From Rhizobium redzepovicii (GTDB lineage Bacteria > Pseudomonadota > Alphaproteobacteria > Rhizobiales > Rhizobiaceae): DNA of 64,000 nt. The DNA lies in the NCBI RefSeq assembly GCF_019793435.1, contig NZ_JAILYH010000017.1, forward strand, positions 113,359 to 177,358, written 5' to 3'. Made by a program: the position numbers and the translations under genes. Under the pieces are notes generated by a model. It searched no databases. It saw only the letters and a list, made by a program, of their open reading frames with translations, and was not told the DNA's origin. This document shows, piece by piece, positions 33,835 through 42,397 of this stretch (positions are counted from its first letter, which is position 1; every line of letters starts with the position of its first letter).

Positions 33835-34415
33835 TCCTCACCGCCGACCCAGGTCACGGTATCGGCAAGCTCCGGCCGCGGCCGCTCGATCGCCGGAAAT
33901 GTCGTCGAGCCGATATGGATGAACCCCGCCACCTTTTCATCAGGCCCGACGCCGAGCAGCGGATAGGCGCGCTCGTCATAGGCGAACCACTCCGTCAGCC
34001 AGTTGGCGACATAACCGCTGGCATTGGCGGCGAGGATGACGTTGAGGCAGAGCGCGCCGGCCGACATCAGCTGCTCCCATTCGGGAATCTTGATATGCGG
34101 CCCCGCCTTGCTGACGACGGCGACCACCACCGGCGCGCGGGTGAAACGCGCGCGTTCCACCTGGATCATCTCTTCGGAAAGCTCAGGTTTCGTCTCGAGC
34201 GCCAAGGCCAGAAGTTCCTCACCGAGGCGAGCGCGCTCGCCTCCGCGATAAACGATGAAGCGCCAGGGCGCGATCTTGCCGTGATCGGGAACACGCGAGG
34301 CAAGACGCAGAATTTCCTCGATTTCGGCCTTTTCGGGGCCTGGTTCGCACATCTGGAAAGCGGGGATGGAGCGGCGTACGGCGAGGTAATCAATCAGCTT
34401 GATATCGGATTTCAT
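33831..34415 (-). CDS. Nitroreductase family protein
   Basis: A 194-residue FMN-dependent oxidoreductase. The FMN-binding VRRSIPAF near residues 12-19, ASRVPDHGKIAPWRFIVYRGG near 40-60, and the C-terminal GVGPDEKVAGFIHIG motif are family features and place it near the YdjA-like single-domain group. The start at 34415 (MKSDIKLIDYLAVRRS) is family-like; a longer start at 34472 adds 19 unrelated residues. It is co-translated with the downstream flavin reductase. Confidence 0.9.
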   Translation of the reverse strand: MKSDIKLIDYLAVRRSIPAFQMCEPGPEKAEIEEILRLASRVPDHGKIAPWRFIVYRGGERARLGEELLALALETKPELSEEMIQVERARFTRAPVVVAVVSKAGPHIKIPEWEQLMSAGALCLNVILAANASGYVANWLTEWFAYDERAYPLLGVGPDEKVAGFIHIGSTTFPAIERPRPELADTVTWVGGEE

Positions 34416-34529
34416 GCGGGAGAAACTCTCATTTTTATGCTGCTGCAAAAGGCTGGGTCTTGAATTTGCCATCGCGTTGGTCTTGAAGTGGCCTTTGCGA
34501 TTTCAGAAGTCAATCGGTTCACGAAACAG

Positions 34530-35627
34530 ATGTTTGGCATTTCGCCTTTTGCACGCATCGGCCTTGCCATTGCCCTGACGATCCTGACGCCTCCAGGCGC
34601 CGGCGCTCAGGATGCCTTCAAGGAATTCAAACAGCTTGAATCGACGCCGAAGATGCCGAAGCTCGATGCCTTTATCGCGCCCGGCACGGCGCCTGAAGGG
34701 GTCAAACTGCGCGATGTGCCGATGGAAGCCAAGCTGACGGCGGACGGCACACCGGTCGAAGAAGGCCTCTCCTGGTATGTCTTCAGCCCGATCGCCGGAA
34801 CCGACGGCAAACTGCCGCTGATCGCCAGCGCCAAGGGTGGACCCGCCGCCTTCCAGCTCGCGCCCGGCGATTATTTCGTCAACGTCTCCTTCGGCCGCGC
34901 CGGCGTCACCAAGAAACTGACAGTGCCCGCCGACGGCGAGGTCGACAAGCAGGTAATGGTGCTCGATGCCGGCGGCCTGCTGCTCAATGCCGTTTCCGGT
35001 ACCGACGCTCGCATCCGCCCCGATCAGCTGAGTTTTTCGATCTATTCCTCGGAAGTGCGCGAGGACGGCGAGCGTGGCCTCGTCGTCGCCGATGTCTCGC
35101 CGAACACCGTCGTCCGCCTCAATGCCGGCACCTATCATATCGTTTCCGAATATGGCAGCGTCAACGCCGTCATCCGCGCCGACATCCAGGTCGAGGCCGG
35201 CAAGCTGACCGAAGCAACGATCCAGCATCGGGCCGCGCAGGTCACCTTCAAACTGGTCTCCGATGCCGGCGGCGAGGCGATCGCCGATACTGCATGGTCG
35301 ATCCTGACGGCGGCCGGCGACAGCGTCGGCGAAAGCGTCAGCGCCTTCCCGACCATGGTCCTCGCCGAAGGCGGATATTCCGCCGTCGCCCGCAACAAGG
35401 ACAAGATCTACCAGCGCGATTTCACCGTCGTCGCCGGCAGGAACACCGATGTCGAGGTTCTGATGAAGGACCAGCAGCCGCAGCCGCCGGTGAACGACGC
35501 GGCCCGCACGGTACAGCAAGTGCCTGTGGGAACACCGCCGCCGCCAGGCGTCCAGCCGGCTCCGGTGGCGCCGCTCCCTTCCTATGAACAGCTCGCGCCG
35601 CAGGGCGGCGACACCAGTCTCGATTGA
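34530..35627 (+). CDS. Conserved exported protein (365 aa)
   Basis: Residues 1-27 form a signal peptide (FARIGLAIALTILTPPGAGA-Q). The mature part is built of repeated beta-sandwich-like segments: GDYFVNVSFGRAGVTKKLTV, GTYHIVSEYGSVNAVIRAD and GGYSAVARNKDKIYQRDFTV recur with about 90-residue spacing, like carboxypeptidase-regulatory domains. A Pro-rich tail follows residue 315. An in-frame GTG at 34488 is a longer start but would bury the signal peptide. It resembles a common rhizobial envelope protein of unknown function. Confidence 0.75.
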   Translation: MFGISPFARIGLAIALTILTPPGAGAQDAFKEFKQLESTPKMPKLDAFIAPGTAPEGVKLRDVPMEAKLTADGTPVEEGLSWYVFSPIAGTDGKLPLIASAKGGPAAFQLAPGDYFVNVSFGRAGVTKKLTVPADGEVDKQVMVLDAGGLLLNAVSGTDARIRPDQLSFSIYSSEVREDGERGLVVADVSPNTVVRLNAGTYHIVSEYGSVNAVIRADIQVEAGKLTEATIQHRAAQVTFKLVSDAGGEAIADTAWSILTAAGDSVGESVSAFPTMVLAEGGYSAVARNKDKIYQRDFTVVAGRNTDVEVLMKDQQPQPPVNDAARTVQQVPVGTPPPPGVQPAPVAPLPSYEQLAPQGGDTSLD

Positions 35628-35762
35628 TTTACCGCGAGCGGTTTCGCCTTAGCCGGGAGCTTTGGGGCGCGCGCTTCGGCGGTGCCATCGAGAAGACGGC
35701 CTCATAGAGGCGGGCCAGCAGACCCTTGCGGTCGCCGCCGCTGTTCAGCGCTTCCCAGGTCC

Positions 35763-35789
35763 TCCGACAGCGCTGGTGGCGCTGTCGGA
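35763..35789. repeat. Perfect inverted repeat downstream of thrS
   Basis: An 11-base perfect stem (TCCGACAGCGC/GCGCTGTCGGA) with a five-base loop lies 12 bases after the thrS stop. No T-run follows on the minus strand; GGCGTTTTC follows on the plus strand. It may end the thrS transcript or stabilise its 3' end. The interval 35628-35800 otherwise holds no recognisable gene. Confidence 0.6.
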
Positions 35790-35800
35790 TGGAGGCGTTT

Positions 35801-37807
35801 TCAGGCCGCCCTGGCTTTTTTTGCTTCGGCCTTGCGACGGACGTCTGGCGGCGTTGCTTCCAAGGCAAGGCTTTCGACGGCGGCGCCGAGCCCTATCGAA
35901 ACCTGGTCCTGGCTGCCGAGACGGCGGATATTGACCGTGCGCTCCTCGGCTTCCTTCCTGCCGCAGACGATGATGACGGGCACCTTGGTGACCGAGTGTT
36001 CGCGGACCTTGTAGTTGATCTTCTCGTTGCGGAAATCGGTCTCGACGTTGAGACCGGCCTCGCGCAACGCCTCGGCCACTTCAAGCCCGTAAGCGTCGGC
36101 TTCCGAAGTGATTGTCGCGACCACCACCTGCAGTGGCGACACCCAGAGCGGCAGATGGCCGGCGAAGTTTTCGATCAGGATACCGAGGAAGCGTTCCATC
36201 GAGCCGCAGATGGCGCGATGGATCATCACCGGCTGCGTCTTTTCGGAGTTGCTGTCGATATAGAAGGCGCCGAAACGTTCCGGCAGATTGAAATCGACCT
36301 GCGTCGTTCCGCACTGCCATTCGCGGCCGATCGCATCCTTCAGTGTATATTCGAACTTCGGCCCGTAGAAGGCACCCTCGCCCGGCAGGATGCCAGTCTT
36401 GATGCGGCCCTCGGACTGAGCCTCGATCGTATTCAGCACGTCGGTCATGACGGCTTCCGCCCGATCCCAGAGGGCGTCGGAACCGACGCGCTTTTCCGGC
36501 CGGGTGGAAAGCTTGACGACGATTTCCTTAAAGCCGAAGTCCTCATAGACAGACAGGATGAGATCGTTGATCTTCAGGCATTCGGCAGCCATCTGCTCGT
36601 CCGTGCAGAAAATGTGCGCGTCGTCCTGCGTGAAGCCGCGCACGCGCATCAGCCCGTGCAACGCGCCCGAAGGCTCGTAGCGATGCACCAGCCCGAATTC
36701 GGCGAGGCGGATCGGCAGTTCGCGATAGGACTTCAGCCCATGTTTGAAGATCTGCACGTGGCCGGGGCAATTCATCGGCTTCAGTGCAAAGACGCGATTA
36801 TCCGCTTCCTTGTCTTCCGGATGCGTCATCGCATGCGCCGATTTCACGGCGAACATGTTTTCCTGATACCAGCCCCAGTGACCCGAAGTTTCCCAAAGCG
36901 CGGTATCGAGCACCTGCGGCGCGTTGACTTCTTCGTAATCGACCGCGAGCCGGCGACGCATGTAGGAGACGAGCGACTGGAAGATTCGCCAACCCTTGCC
37001 ATGCCAGAAGACGACGCCCGGGCCTTCTTCCTGGAAGTGAAACAGGTCCATCTCGCGGCCGAGCTTGCGGTGGTCACGCTTTTCGGCTTCCGCCAGCATG
37101 TGCAGATAGTTGTCGAGATCGGCCTGGTCGGCCCATGCCGTCCCGTAGATGCGTGACAACATGGCGTTGTTGCTGTCGCCGCGCCAATAGGCGCCGGCAA
37201 CCTTCATCAGCTTGAAGGCCGTGCCGACCTGGCCGGTGGAGGCCATGTGCGGACCGCGGCAAAGATCGAACCAATCGCCCTGATTGTAGATCTTCAGATC
37301 CTGCCCTTCAGGGATCGCGTCGACGAGCTCTACCTTGTAGTTTTCGCCCTTGGCCGTAAAGACGTCCTTGGCCTTTTCGCGCGACCAGATCTGCTTGGTG
37401 AAGGGCGCGTTGCGGGCAATGATCTCCTTCATCTTCTTTTCGATCTTCGGCAGATCGTCGGGCGTGAAGGGTTCGTTCTTGGCGAAGTCGTAATAGAAGC
37501 CGTTTTCGATGACCGGGCCGATCGTCACCTGCGTGCCGGGCCAGAGCTCCTGCACCGCTTCGGCCATGACGTGCGCGGCATCATGCCGGATAAGCTCCAG
37601 CGCACGGCCGTCCTTGCGGGTGATGATCTCGATCTTGCCGTCGGTGACGGTATCGGAAAGGTCTTGCACGGTGCCGTCGAGTGCAATGGCGACCGCGCTC
37701 TTGGCGAGCGACTTGGAAATGGATTCGGCGACATCCCTGCCGGTCGCGCCAGCCGGGAAGCTGCGCACGGAACCATCGGGAAATGTCAGGGAAATGTTTT
37801 CAGACAT
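35801..37807 (-). CDS. thrS: Threonyl-tRNA synthetase
   Basis: The 668-residue class II synthetase charges tRNA-Thr. It has an N-terminal TGS domain (1-60), an editing domain with HDAAHVMAEAV (about 73), the catalytic core with zinc-binding cysteine in NCPGHVQIF, motif 2 HRYEPSGALHGLMRVRGFTQ, motif 3 near MIHRAICGSMERFLG, and an anticodon-binding domain from about 545. AAGGAGAAT precedes the ATG. It is on the same strand as the yidD/DUF1697 genes, 121 bp after them. Confidence 0.98.
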   Translation of the reverse strand: MSENISLTFPDGSVRSFPAGATGRDVAESISKSLAKSAVAIALDGTVQDLSDTVTDGKIEIITRKDGRALELIRHDAAHVMAEAVQELWPGTQVTIGPVIENGFYYDFAKNEPFTPDDLPKIEKKMKEIIARNAPFTKQIWSREKAKDVFTAKGENYKVELVDAIPEGQDLKIYNQGDWFDLCRGPHMASTGQVGTAFKLMKVAGAYWRGDSNNAMLSRIYGTAWADQADLDNYLHMLAEAEKRDHRKLGREMDLFHFQEEGPGVVFWHGKGWRIFQSLVSYMRRRLAVDYEEVNAPQVLDTALWETSGHWGWYQENMFAVKSAHAMTHPEDKEADNRVFALKPMNCPGHVQIFKHGLKSYRELPIRLAEFGLVHRYEPSGALHGLMRVRGFTQDDAHIFCTDEQMAAECLKINDLILSVYEDFGFKEIVVKLSTRPEKRVGSDALWDRAEAVMTDVLNTIEAQSEGRIKTGILPGEGAFYGPKFEYTLKDAIGREWQCGTTQVDFNLPERFGAFYIDSNSEKTQPVMIHRAICGSMERFLGILIENFAGHLPLWVSPLQVVVATITSEADAYGLEVAEALREAGLNVETDFRNEKINYKVREHSVTKVPVIIVCGRKEAEERTVNIRRLGSQDQVSIGLGAAVESLALEATPPDVRRKAEAKKARAA

Positions 37808-37928
37808 CGAAATTCTCCTTGTCCAGTCCCGCCAACGAATGCGGGTGGTTGAAACGGAGCGCCTCCGCTCTTTGGAAGCGCTGCCGCCTGATACTCAGAT
37901 TTGCCTTGGGAGTAAAGAAGCAGCAGGC

Positions 37929-38462
37929 CTACATGATCATTTGGGCGAGGCCGCAAACCGTGTTCCAGTTGCGCATCGTGCCGATGCCTATCCGCTTGGT
38001 CGTCAGCGCCGAAAGCAGCTTGGACTGGCTCGGCTTGCCGGCGAAATCGATCCAGAGATCGCCGCCGACGACGGCAATGCGCTGTCCCTCCGTCATCAGC
38101 GCTCTCAGCGCCTCCACCTTCTCCGGATCGACCGGCAGGCGCATCACCCGGACGATGACCTGGTCGCCGTTGCCGTCCCTGAAGGGATTGGTGCCGCAAA
38201 GCGCCATCCAGGTGCAGTCGCTGCGCACGATGATATCGACATGTTTGCCGAATTTCTCTTCGAACCCCTCTTCCAGCGCGACCTCGAGTTCGTGCGGCCT
38301 GACATCGTCGGCCTCGAAGACGAGATTACCCGTGGAAACCAGCGTGCGCGGTTCGCGATAGCCAAGATCTTTGGCGAGCGCGCGCAGATCTTCCATGATG
38401 ACGCGCCGGTCGGGCGTCAGGACAATGCTGTGCAGGAGGGCAATGAAGGTGCTCATGCTCAT
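37929..38462 (-). CDS. DUF1697 domain-containing protein
   Basis: A 177-residue protein of the DUF1697 family: FIALLHSIVLTPDRRVIMEDLRAL near the start, then TLVSTGNLVFEAD and LEEGFEEKFGKHVDIIVRS are the typical opening, and the C-terminal TMRNWNTVCGLAQMI is the family end. The usual opening 'LLRGINVGG' is altered here to LLHSIVLTP. Function is unknown. The start ATG at 38462 overlaps the yidD stop as ATGA, so translation is coupled. Confidence 0.88.
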   Translation of the reverse strand: MSMSTFIALLHSIVLTPDRRVIMEDLRALAKDLGYREPRTLVSTGNLVFEADDVRPHELEVALEEGFEEKFGKHVDIIVRSDCTWMALCGTNPFRDGNGDQVIVRVMRLPVDPEKVEALRALMTEGQRIAVVGGDLWIDFAGKPSQSKLLSALTTKRIGIGTMRNWNTVCGLAQMIM

Positions 38463-38863
38463 CCTCTCTTGCGCCCGAGGGAGAAATAGCGCCACGGCAT
38501 CCACCAGCGGAAGTCGTCGCCGAGTATCTCCGGCACCTGGTCGAGGCCGCTGGTGCCGCCTGGGCCGCAGCGGCCGACGCGAAACAGCGTCATCCAGCCG
38601 CCGGCCCACAATCCGTGGCGGGCGATCGACTCGTAGCCATATTCGGAGCAGGTCGGGATATGGCGGCAGGAATTGCCGACAAAGCCGGAAAACGTCAACT
38701 GGTAAAGGCGGATGAACCCCATGCCGAGCAGGCGGTCGGGAGTCTTGCGGAACGGACCGGTATAATTGCGCGAAGCGCGTGCGATCTTTTCACGCGGCTT
38801 CTCGGGTCCGGCGGCACCACGGTCCTCCTCATCGCTGGCCTGCAGGGCGCAGAACTCGCACAT
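38459..38863 (-). CDS. yidD: Membrane protein insertion efficiency factor YidD
   Basis: A 134-residue protein whose C-terminal 85 residues carry the YidD domain: IRLYQLTFSGFVGNSCRHIP, then PTCSEYGYESIARHG with conserved cysteines, then CGPGGTSGLDQVPE. The N-terminal 45 residues are a rhizobial extension with two extra cysteines (MCEFCALQ). YidD sits at the inner membrane and assists YidC-dependent insertion. The gene starts four bases after the NifU-like gene and overlaps DUF1697, so three genes are probably one transcript. Confidence 0.93.
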   Translation of the reverse strand: MCEFCALQASDEEDRGAAGPEKPREKIARASRNYTGPFRKTPDRLLGMGFIRLYQLTFSGFVGNSCRHIPTCSEYGYESIARHGLWAGGWMTLFRVGRCGPGGTSGLDQVPEILGDDFRWWMPWRYFSLGRKRG

Positions 38864-38867
38864 CCAG

Positions 38868-39314
38868 TTACGCCTCGACAACCTCAGCCCGTTTCGCCTC
38901 GATCTGGCCGATCGCATCGACGACGGCATCGAAGGTCAGCATCGTCGAGGCATGGCGGGCCTTGTAGTCCCGCACCGGCAGCAGATAGCGCATGTCTTCG
39001 AACCGTCCATCGGGCCCTGCTCCATCCGCCTTCAACATGGCGAGCATATCCTGCCGAGCCTGGCGCAATTCACCCGATGTGGCGCCGACGACATGCCGCG
39101 CCATGATCGAGGACGAGGCCTGGCCAAGCGCGCAGGCCTTCACGTCATGGGCAAAACCGGTGACGGTGTCGCCATCCATCTTCAGCCAGATCCGCACCTT
39201 CGAGCCGCAAAGCTTCGAATAGGCCTGGGCGCTCGCATCGGCATCCGCCAAGGTGCCGGTCAACGGAATATTGCCGGCGAATTCGAGGATCTTGCTGTTG
39301 TAGATATCGTCCAT
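38868..39314 (-). CDS. NifU/IscU-like iron-sulfur scaffold homologue with an altered third ligand
   Basis: A 148-residue protein of the NifU N-terminal (IscU/SufU) family. Cys36 (SKLCGSKV) and Cys61 (KACALGQASSS) match the first two cluster ligands. The third, normally K-C-A/S near residue 120, reads ARHASTMLTF, without cysteine. The PVRDYKARH motif is otherwise as in related alphaproteobacterial proteins. Cluster assembly is therefore doubtful or needs another ligand; a cluster-carrier or regulatory role is possible. The start at 39314 removes six non-conserved residues. Confidence 0.82.
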   Translation of the reverse strand: MDDIYNSKILEFAGNIPLTGTLADADASAQAYSKLCGSKVRIWLKMDGDTVTGFAHDVKACALGQASSSIMARHVVGATSGELRQARQDMLAMLKADGAGPDGRFEDMRYLLPVRDYKARHASTMLTFDAVVDAIGQIEAKRAEVVEA

Positions 39315-39624
39315 GTTGGATTTCCGCTCCAAAATCGCTGCGGATCGGCCTCAATAAGGGCGGTTATTGTTGTTGAAACAAAAAACACACCGTGTCATCT
39401 GAGGATACTTACATACGATGGCCGTCTTCCTATATGTATGTCGTTCGAAGGCCATTAAAATGCAATGGCCTCGTGTAAGTTTGATTGGGAAACCGTGCCG
39501 GAGGGGTGTTGAATTCGCCTCGAAAGCCCCGGAGCCTGCCAAAGGTGCATGAATTCCCGCATGGGATTGACCAGTGGCGATTCCGACAGATCGGTCCGCG
39601 GTGCGGACCAGGAGACCATTGTTC
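39315..39624. other. Intergenic region with two inverted repeats, upstream of folE
   Basis: This 310-bp stretch between two divergent genes holds no recognised gene. Two dyads stand out: ACATAC-N19-GTATGT (39411-39441) and GGCCATT-N7-AATGGCC (39450-39470). They may be regulator-binding sites or leader hairpins for folE. No riboswitch was recognised. Confidence 0.5.
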
Positions 39625-40239
39625 ATGGACGCCATCGTAAAGAACTTTCCGCAGACGAACCGCGACTCTGATCGCCCCTCCCAGCAGGAGGCGGAGGAAG
39701 CCGTTCGTGTCCTGCTGCGCTGGGCCGGTGAGAACCCGACGCGCGAAGGCCTGATCGAAACGCCGGCGCGTGTCGTCAAATCCTACCGCGAGCTTTTTTC
39801 CGGCTACGACATGGCGCCGGAAGACGTGCTCGGCCGCACCTTCGAAGAAGTCGCCGGCTACGACGATATGGTCCTCGTCAAGGACATTCCTTTCTTCTCG
39901 CATTGCGAACACCACATGGTGCCGATCATCGGCAAGGCTCACGTCGCCTACATGCCGGACGGTCGTGTGCTCGGCCTGTCGAAGATTGCCCGTGTCGTCG
40001 AGATCTATGGCCGCCGTCTGCAGACCCAGGAAACAATGACGGCGCAGATTGCCCGGGCGATCGACGATACGCTTAACCCGCGCGGTGTCGCGGTGATGAT
40101 CGAGGCCGAACATATGTGCATGGCGATGCGCGGCGTTCAGAAGCAGGGCTCGACCACGTTGACGACCACCTTTACCGGAACGTTCAAGACCGAGCCGGCC
40201 GATCAGGCCCGTTTCATGACCATGGTGCGGAGCCGCTGA
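39625..40239 (+). CDS. folE: GTP cyclohydrolase I
   Basis: The 204-residue FolE converts GTP to dihydroneopterin triphosphate, the first step to folate (and to queuosine-type precursors). The zinc ligands are Cys94 and His97 in HCEHHMVPI and Cys165 in EAEHMCMAMRG. The start at 39625 has CAGGAGACC upstream; 17 further codons upstream are open but non-conserved. hisI follows 25 bp later on the same strand. Confidence 0.97.
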   Translation: MDAIVKNFPQTNRDSDRPSQQEAEEAVRVLLRWAGENPTREGLIETPARVVKSYRELFSGYDMAPEDVLGRTFEEVAGYDDMVLVKDIPFFSHCEHHMVPIIGKAHVAYMPDGRVLGLSKIARVVEIYGRRLQTQETMTAQIARAIDDTLNPRGVAVMIEAEHMCMAMRGVQKQGSTTLTTTFTGTFKTEPADQARFMTMVRSR

Positions 40240-40264
40240 GACCGGCTCCCTCAGGAGGGCCGCG

Positions 40265-40717
40265 ATGAGCCAATTGATCTTCAGTCAACCATCCGAGGAC
40301 AAGTCGGCGCTGGAAGACGCCGGCGATTTCACGCCGCGTTTCGACGACCGTGGCTTGATCACCGCGATCGTCACCGACGCAGGCGACGGCGAGCTGCTGA
40401 TGGTGGCGCACATGAACGCCCATGCGCTGGCGCTGACCATCCAGACCGGCACAGCCCATTATTTCAGCCGTTCGCGCGGCAAGATCTGGAAGAAGGGCGA
40501 GACCTCGGGCAATCTCCAGACGGTGAAGGAAATTCGCACCGATTGCGATCAGGACGCCATATGGCTGAAGGTCGAGGTCGCCGGCCATGACGCCACCTGT
40601 CACACCGGCCGCCGCTCCTGCTTCTATCGGACGATCACGCTTCGGGATGGAAAGCCGATGCTTGATATCGTCGACGACGAGCGTCATTTCGATCCGCAGG
40701 ACGTTTACGGAAAATAG
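40265..40717 (+). CDS. hisI: Phosphoribosyl-AMP cyclohydrolase
   Basis: The 150-residue single-domain HisI opens the adenine ring of phosphoribosyl-AMP in histidine synthesis. Metal ligands are visible: Asp93, Cys94 and Asp95 in RTDCDQD for Mg2+, and Cys112 and Cys119 in CHTGRRSC for Zn2+. The upstream body YFSRSRGKIWKKGETSGN is the substrate loop. There is no HisE fusion. CAGGAGG precedes the ATG. Confidence 0.97.
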   Translation: MSQLIFSQPSEDKSALEDAGDFTPRFDDRGLITAIVTDAGDGELLMVAHMNAHALALTIQTGTAHYFSRSRGKIWKKGETSGNLQTVKEIRTDCDQDAIWLKVEVAGHDATCHTGRRSCFYRTITLRDGKPMLDIVDDERHFDPQDVYGK

Positions 40718-40848
40718 GCCGGGAAGATGGAGCCGGAATTTCCCGGGATCTGCTCCTTATTGCGCCAGAAATCGCCGCTATATACCATTTGGAAACTGAT
40801 CGGGCACACTATCGGAAACCATGTGTTCTGCTGGGAGGGGAGAGCGCC

Positions 40849-41811
40849 ATGCTGAGCTGGAATTTGCATCGTCAAAGCTCTGAAGGCGAGGGTTCCGGTT
40901 CTGGCATGTCGACCACACTCGAGACGATCCCGCCTCCCGCACCCGTCAAGAGAATCAAGATCGCGCTGGCGCTCGGCGGTGGAGCGGCCCGCGGCTGGGC
41001 CCATATCGGCGTGCTGCGCGCCCTCGACGAGGCAAAAATCGAGATCGGCATGATTGCCGGCACCTCGATCGGTGCGCTGGTCGGCGGCTGCTATCTCGCC
41101 GGCAAACTCGATGAACTCGAAAGTTTCGCCCGCTCGCTGACGATGCGCCGGATCGCCAGTCTCCTCGATCTCACCATCGGCGGCAGCGGCCTGTTCGGCG
41201 GCATGCGGCTGACAAAGCGCATGCAGGAACATCTCGAAGGCCTGAACGTCGAGGATCTCGACCGGCCCTTCGTCGCCGTCGCCGCCGAGGTCAATACCGG
41301 CCATGAAGTCTGGATCGCCAATGGTTCGCTGATCACGGCGCTGCGCGCCTCCTATGCCCTGCCCGGGATTTTCGAGCCGGTGCGCAGCAATCACCGCACG
41401 CTGGTCGACGGCGCATTGGTCAACCCCGTCCCCGTCTCCGTCTGTCGCGCCTACGAGCAGCCGTTGGTCGTCGCCGTCAATCTCAATTACGATCTCTATG
41501 GCCGCTCGGCCGTCGTCCGGCACAATGCCAGCCTCTCGCCGCAGGAGGTGCAGAAGCAGGAAGAGGCGCCTTATGCCCGTCTCGGCATGACCGGCGTCAT
41601 GGTGCAGGCTTTCAATATCATCCAGGACAGGATCGCCCGCGCCCGCCTGGCCGGCGACCCGCCGGATATTTCGCTGCAGCCGCGCCTAAGCTATATCGGC
41701 CTTTCCGAATTCCACCGCGCCGGCGAAGCGATCGAACGCGGCTACGAGGAAGCCAGAGCCAGGCTCCCCGAAATCAAGCGCATGCAGGAAGTCTACGCCA
41801 GCTCCCCCTGA
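40849..41811 (+). CDS. Patatin-like phospholipase family protein
   Basis: A 320-residue predicted lipid acyl hydrolase. The oxyanion loop GGGAARGWAHIG is at 43-54, the nucleophile elbow GTSIG at 71-75 (Ser73), and the catalytic aspartate in VDGAL near 188, so the Ser-Asp dyad is intact. The architecture matches the RssA-like group; no N-terminal signal peptide is seen. GGAGGGGAGAG precedes the ATG at 40849. Substrates are unknown. Confidence 0.92.
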   Translation: MLSWNLHRQSSEGEGSGSGMSTTLETIPPPAPVKRIKIALALGGGAARGWAHIGVLRALDEAKIEIGMIAGTSIGALVGGCYLAGKLDELESFARSLTMRRIASLLDLTIGGSGLFGGMRLTKRMQEHLEGLNVEDLDRPFVAVAAEVNTGHEVWIANGSLITALRASYALPGIFEPVRSNHRTLVDGALVNPVPVSVCRAYEQPLVVAVNLNYDLYGRSAVVRHNASLSPQEVQKQEEAPYARLGMTGVMVQAFNIIQDRIARARLAGDPPDISLQPRLSYIGLSEFHRAGEAIERGYEEARARLPEIKRMQEVYASSP

Positions 41812-41877
41812 TCGGCATCATCCGCAAGCCCGTAGCCGTTTCGCGGCGACGGCATCCCTCGAACGAGGACGAAAACC

Positions 41878-42306
41878 TCAGCCGGCGATATAGGCCTTGA
41901 TCTCCTCGGCCTCGCGCTCGACTTCGGCGATGCGCGATTTCACCACGTCGCCGATCGAGATGATGCCGGCAAGCTTACCGTTGCTTTCCACCGGCACGTG
42001 GCGGAAACGGCGGCTGGTCATCAGTTCCATCAGTTCGTTGACGGTCGTCTCCTCGTGGCAGCGGTAGACCTTCGCGGTCATCACCTGACCCAGCGGCTGG
42101 TCGAGGCCGTCCTTGCCGTGTTTAGCGATCGCATGCACGAGGTCGCGCTCGGTGAACATGCCGGAAATCCGGTTCTCCATACCGACGACGACGATGGCGC
42201 CGATCTTCTTCTTGCTGAGGATGACGGCCGCCTCTGCGACGGTCGTGTTCGGCCCGGCGGTGACGACGTCCCTGCCCTTCAGGTCGAGGATTGCTTTGAC
42301 TGACAT
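41878..42306 (-). CDS. CBS-domain pair protein
   Basis: A 142-residue protein made of two CBS domains. The first spans about residues 8-62 (KGRDVVTAGPNTTVAEAAVIL, then RISGMFTERDLVHAI), the second about 76-130 (TVNELMELMTSRRFRHVPV, then GIISIGDVVKSRI). Such stand-alone pairs bind adenine nucleotides and regulate partner proteins or sense energy state. The partner cannot be told from context. The gene is on the same strand as the rhomboid gene, 91 bp downstream of it. Confidence 0.95.
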   Translation of the reverse strand: MSVKAILDLKGRDVVTAGPNTTVAEAAVILSKKKIGAIVVVGMENRISGMFTERDLVHAIAKHGKDGLDQPLGQVMTAKVYRCHEETTVNELMELMTSRRFRHVPVESNGKLAGIISIGDVVKSRIAEVEREAEEIKAYIAG

Positions 42307-42397
42307 TCGAACCTCCTATGTCCGTGAAACACTTGTCACAGGCACCCGCGGCGGTTTCTCCCCCCAGCGCGGATAGGACAATCGTGCACCGCCCGGC

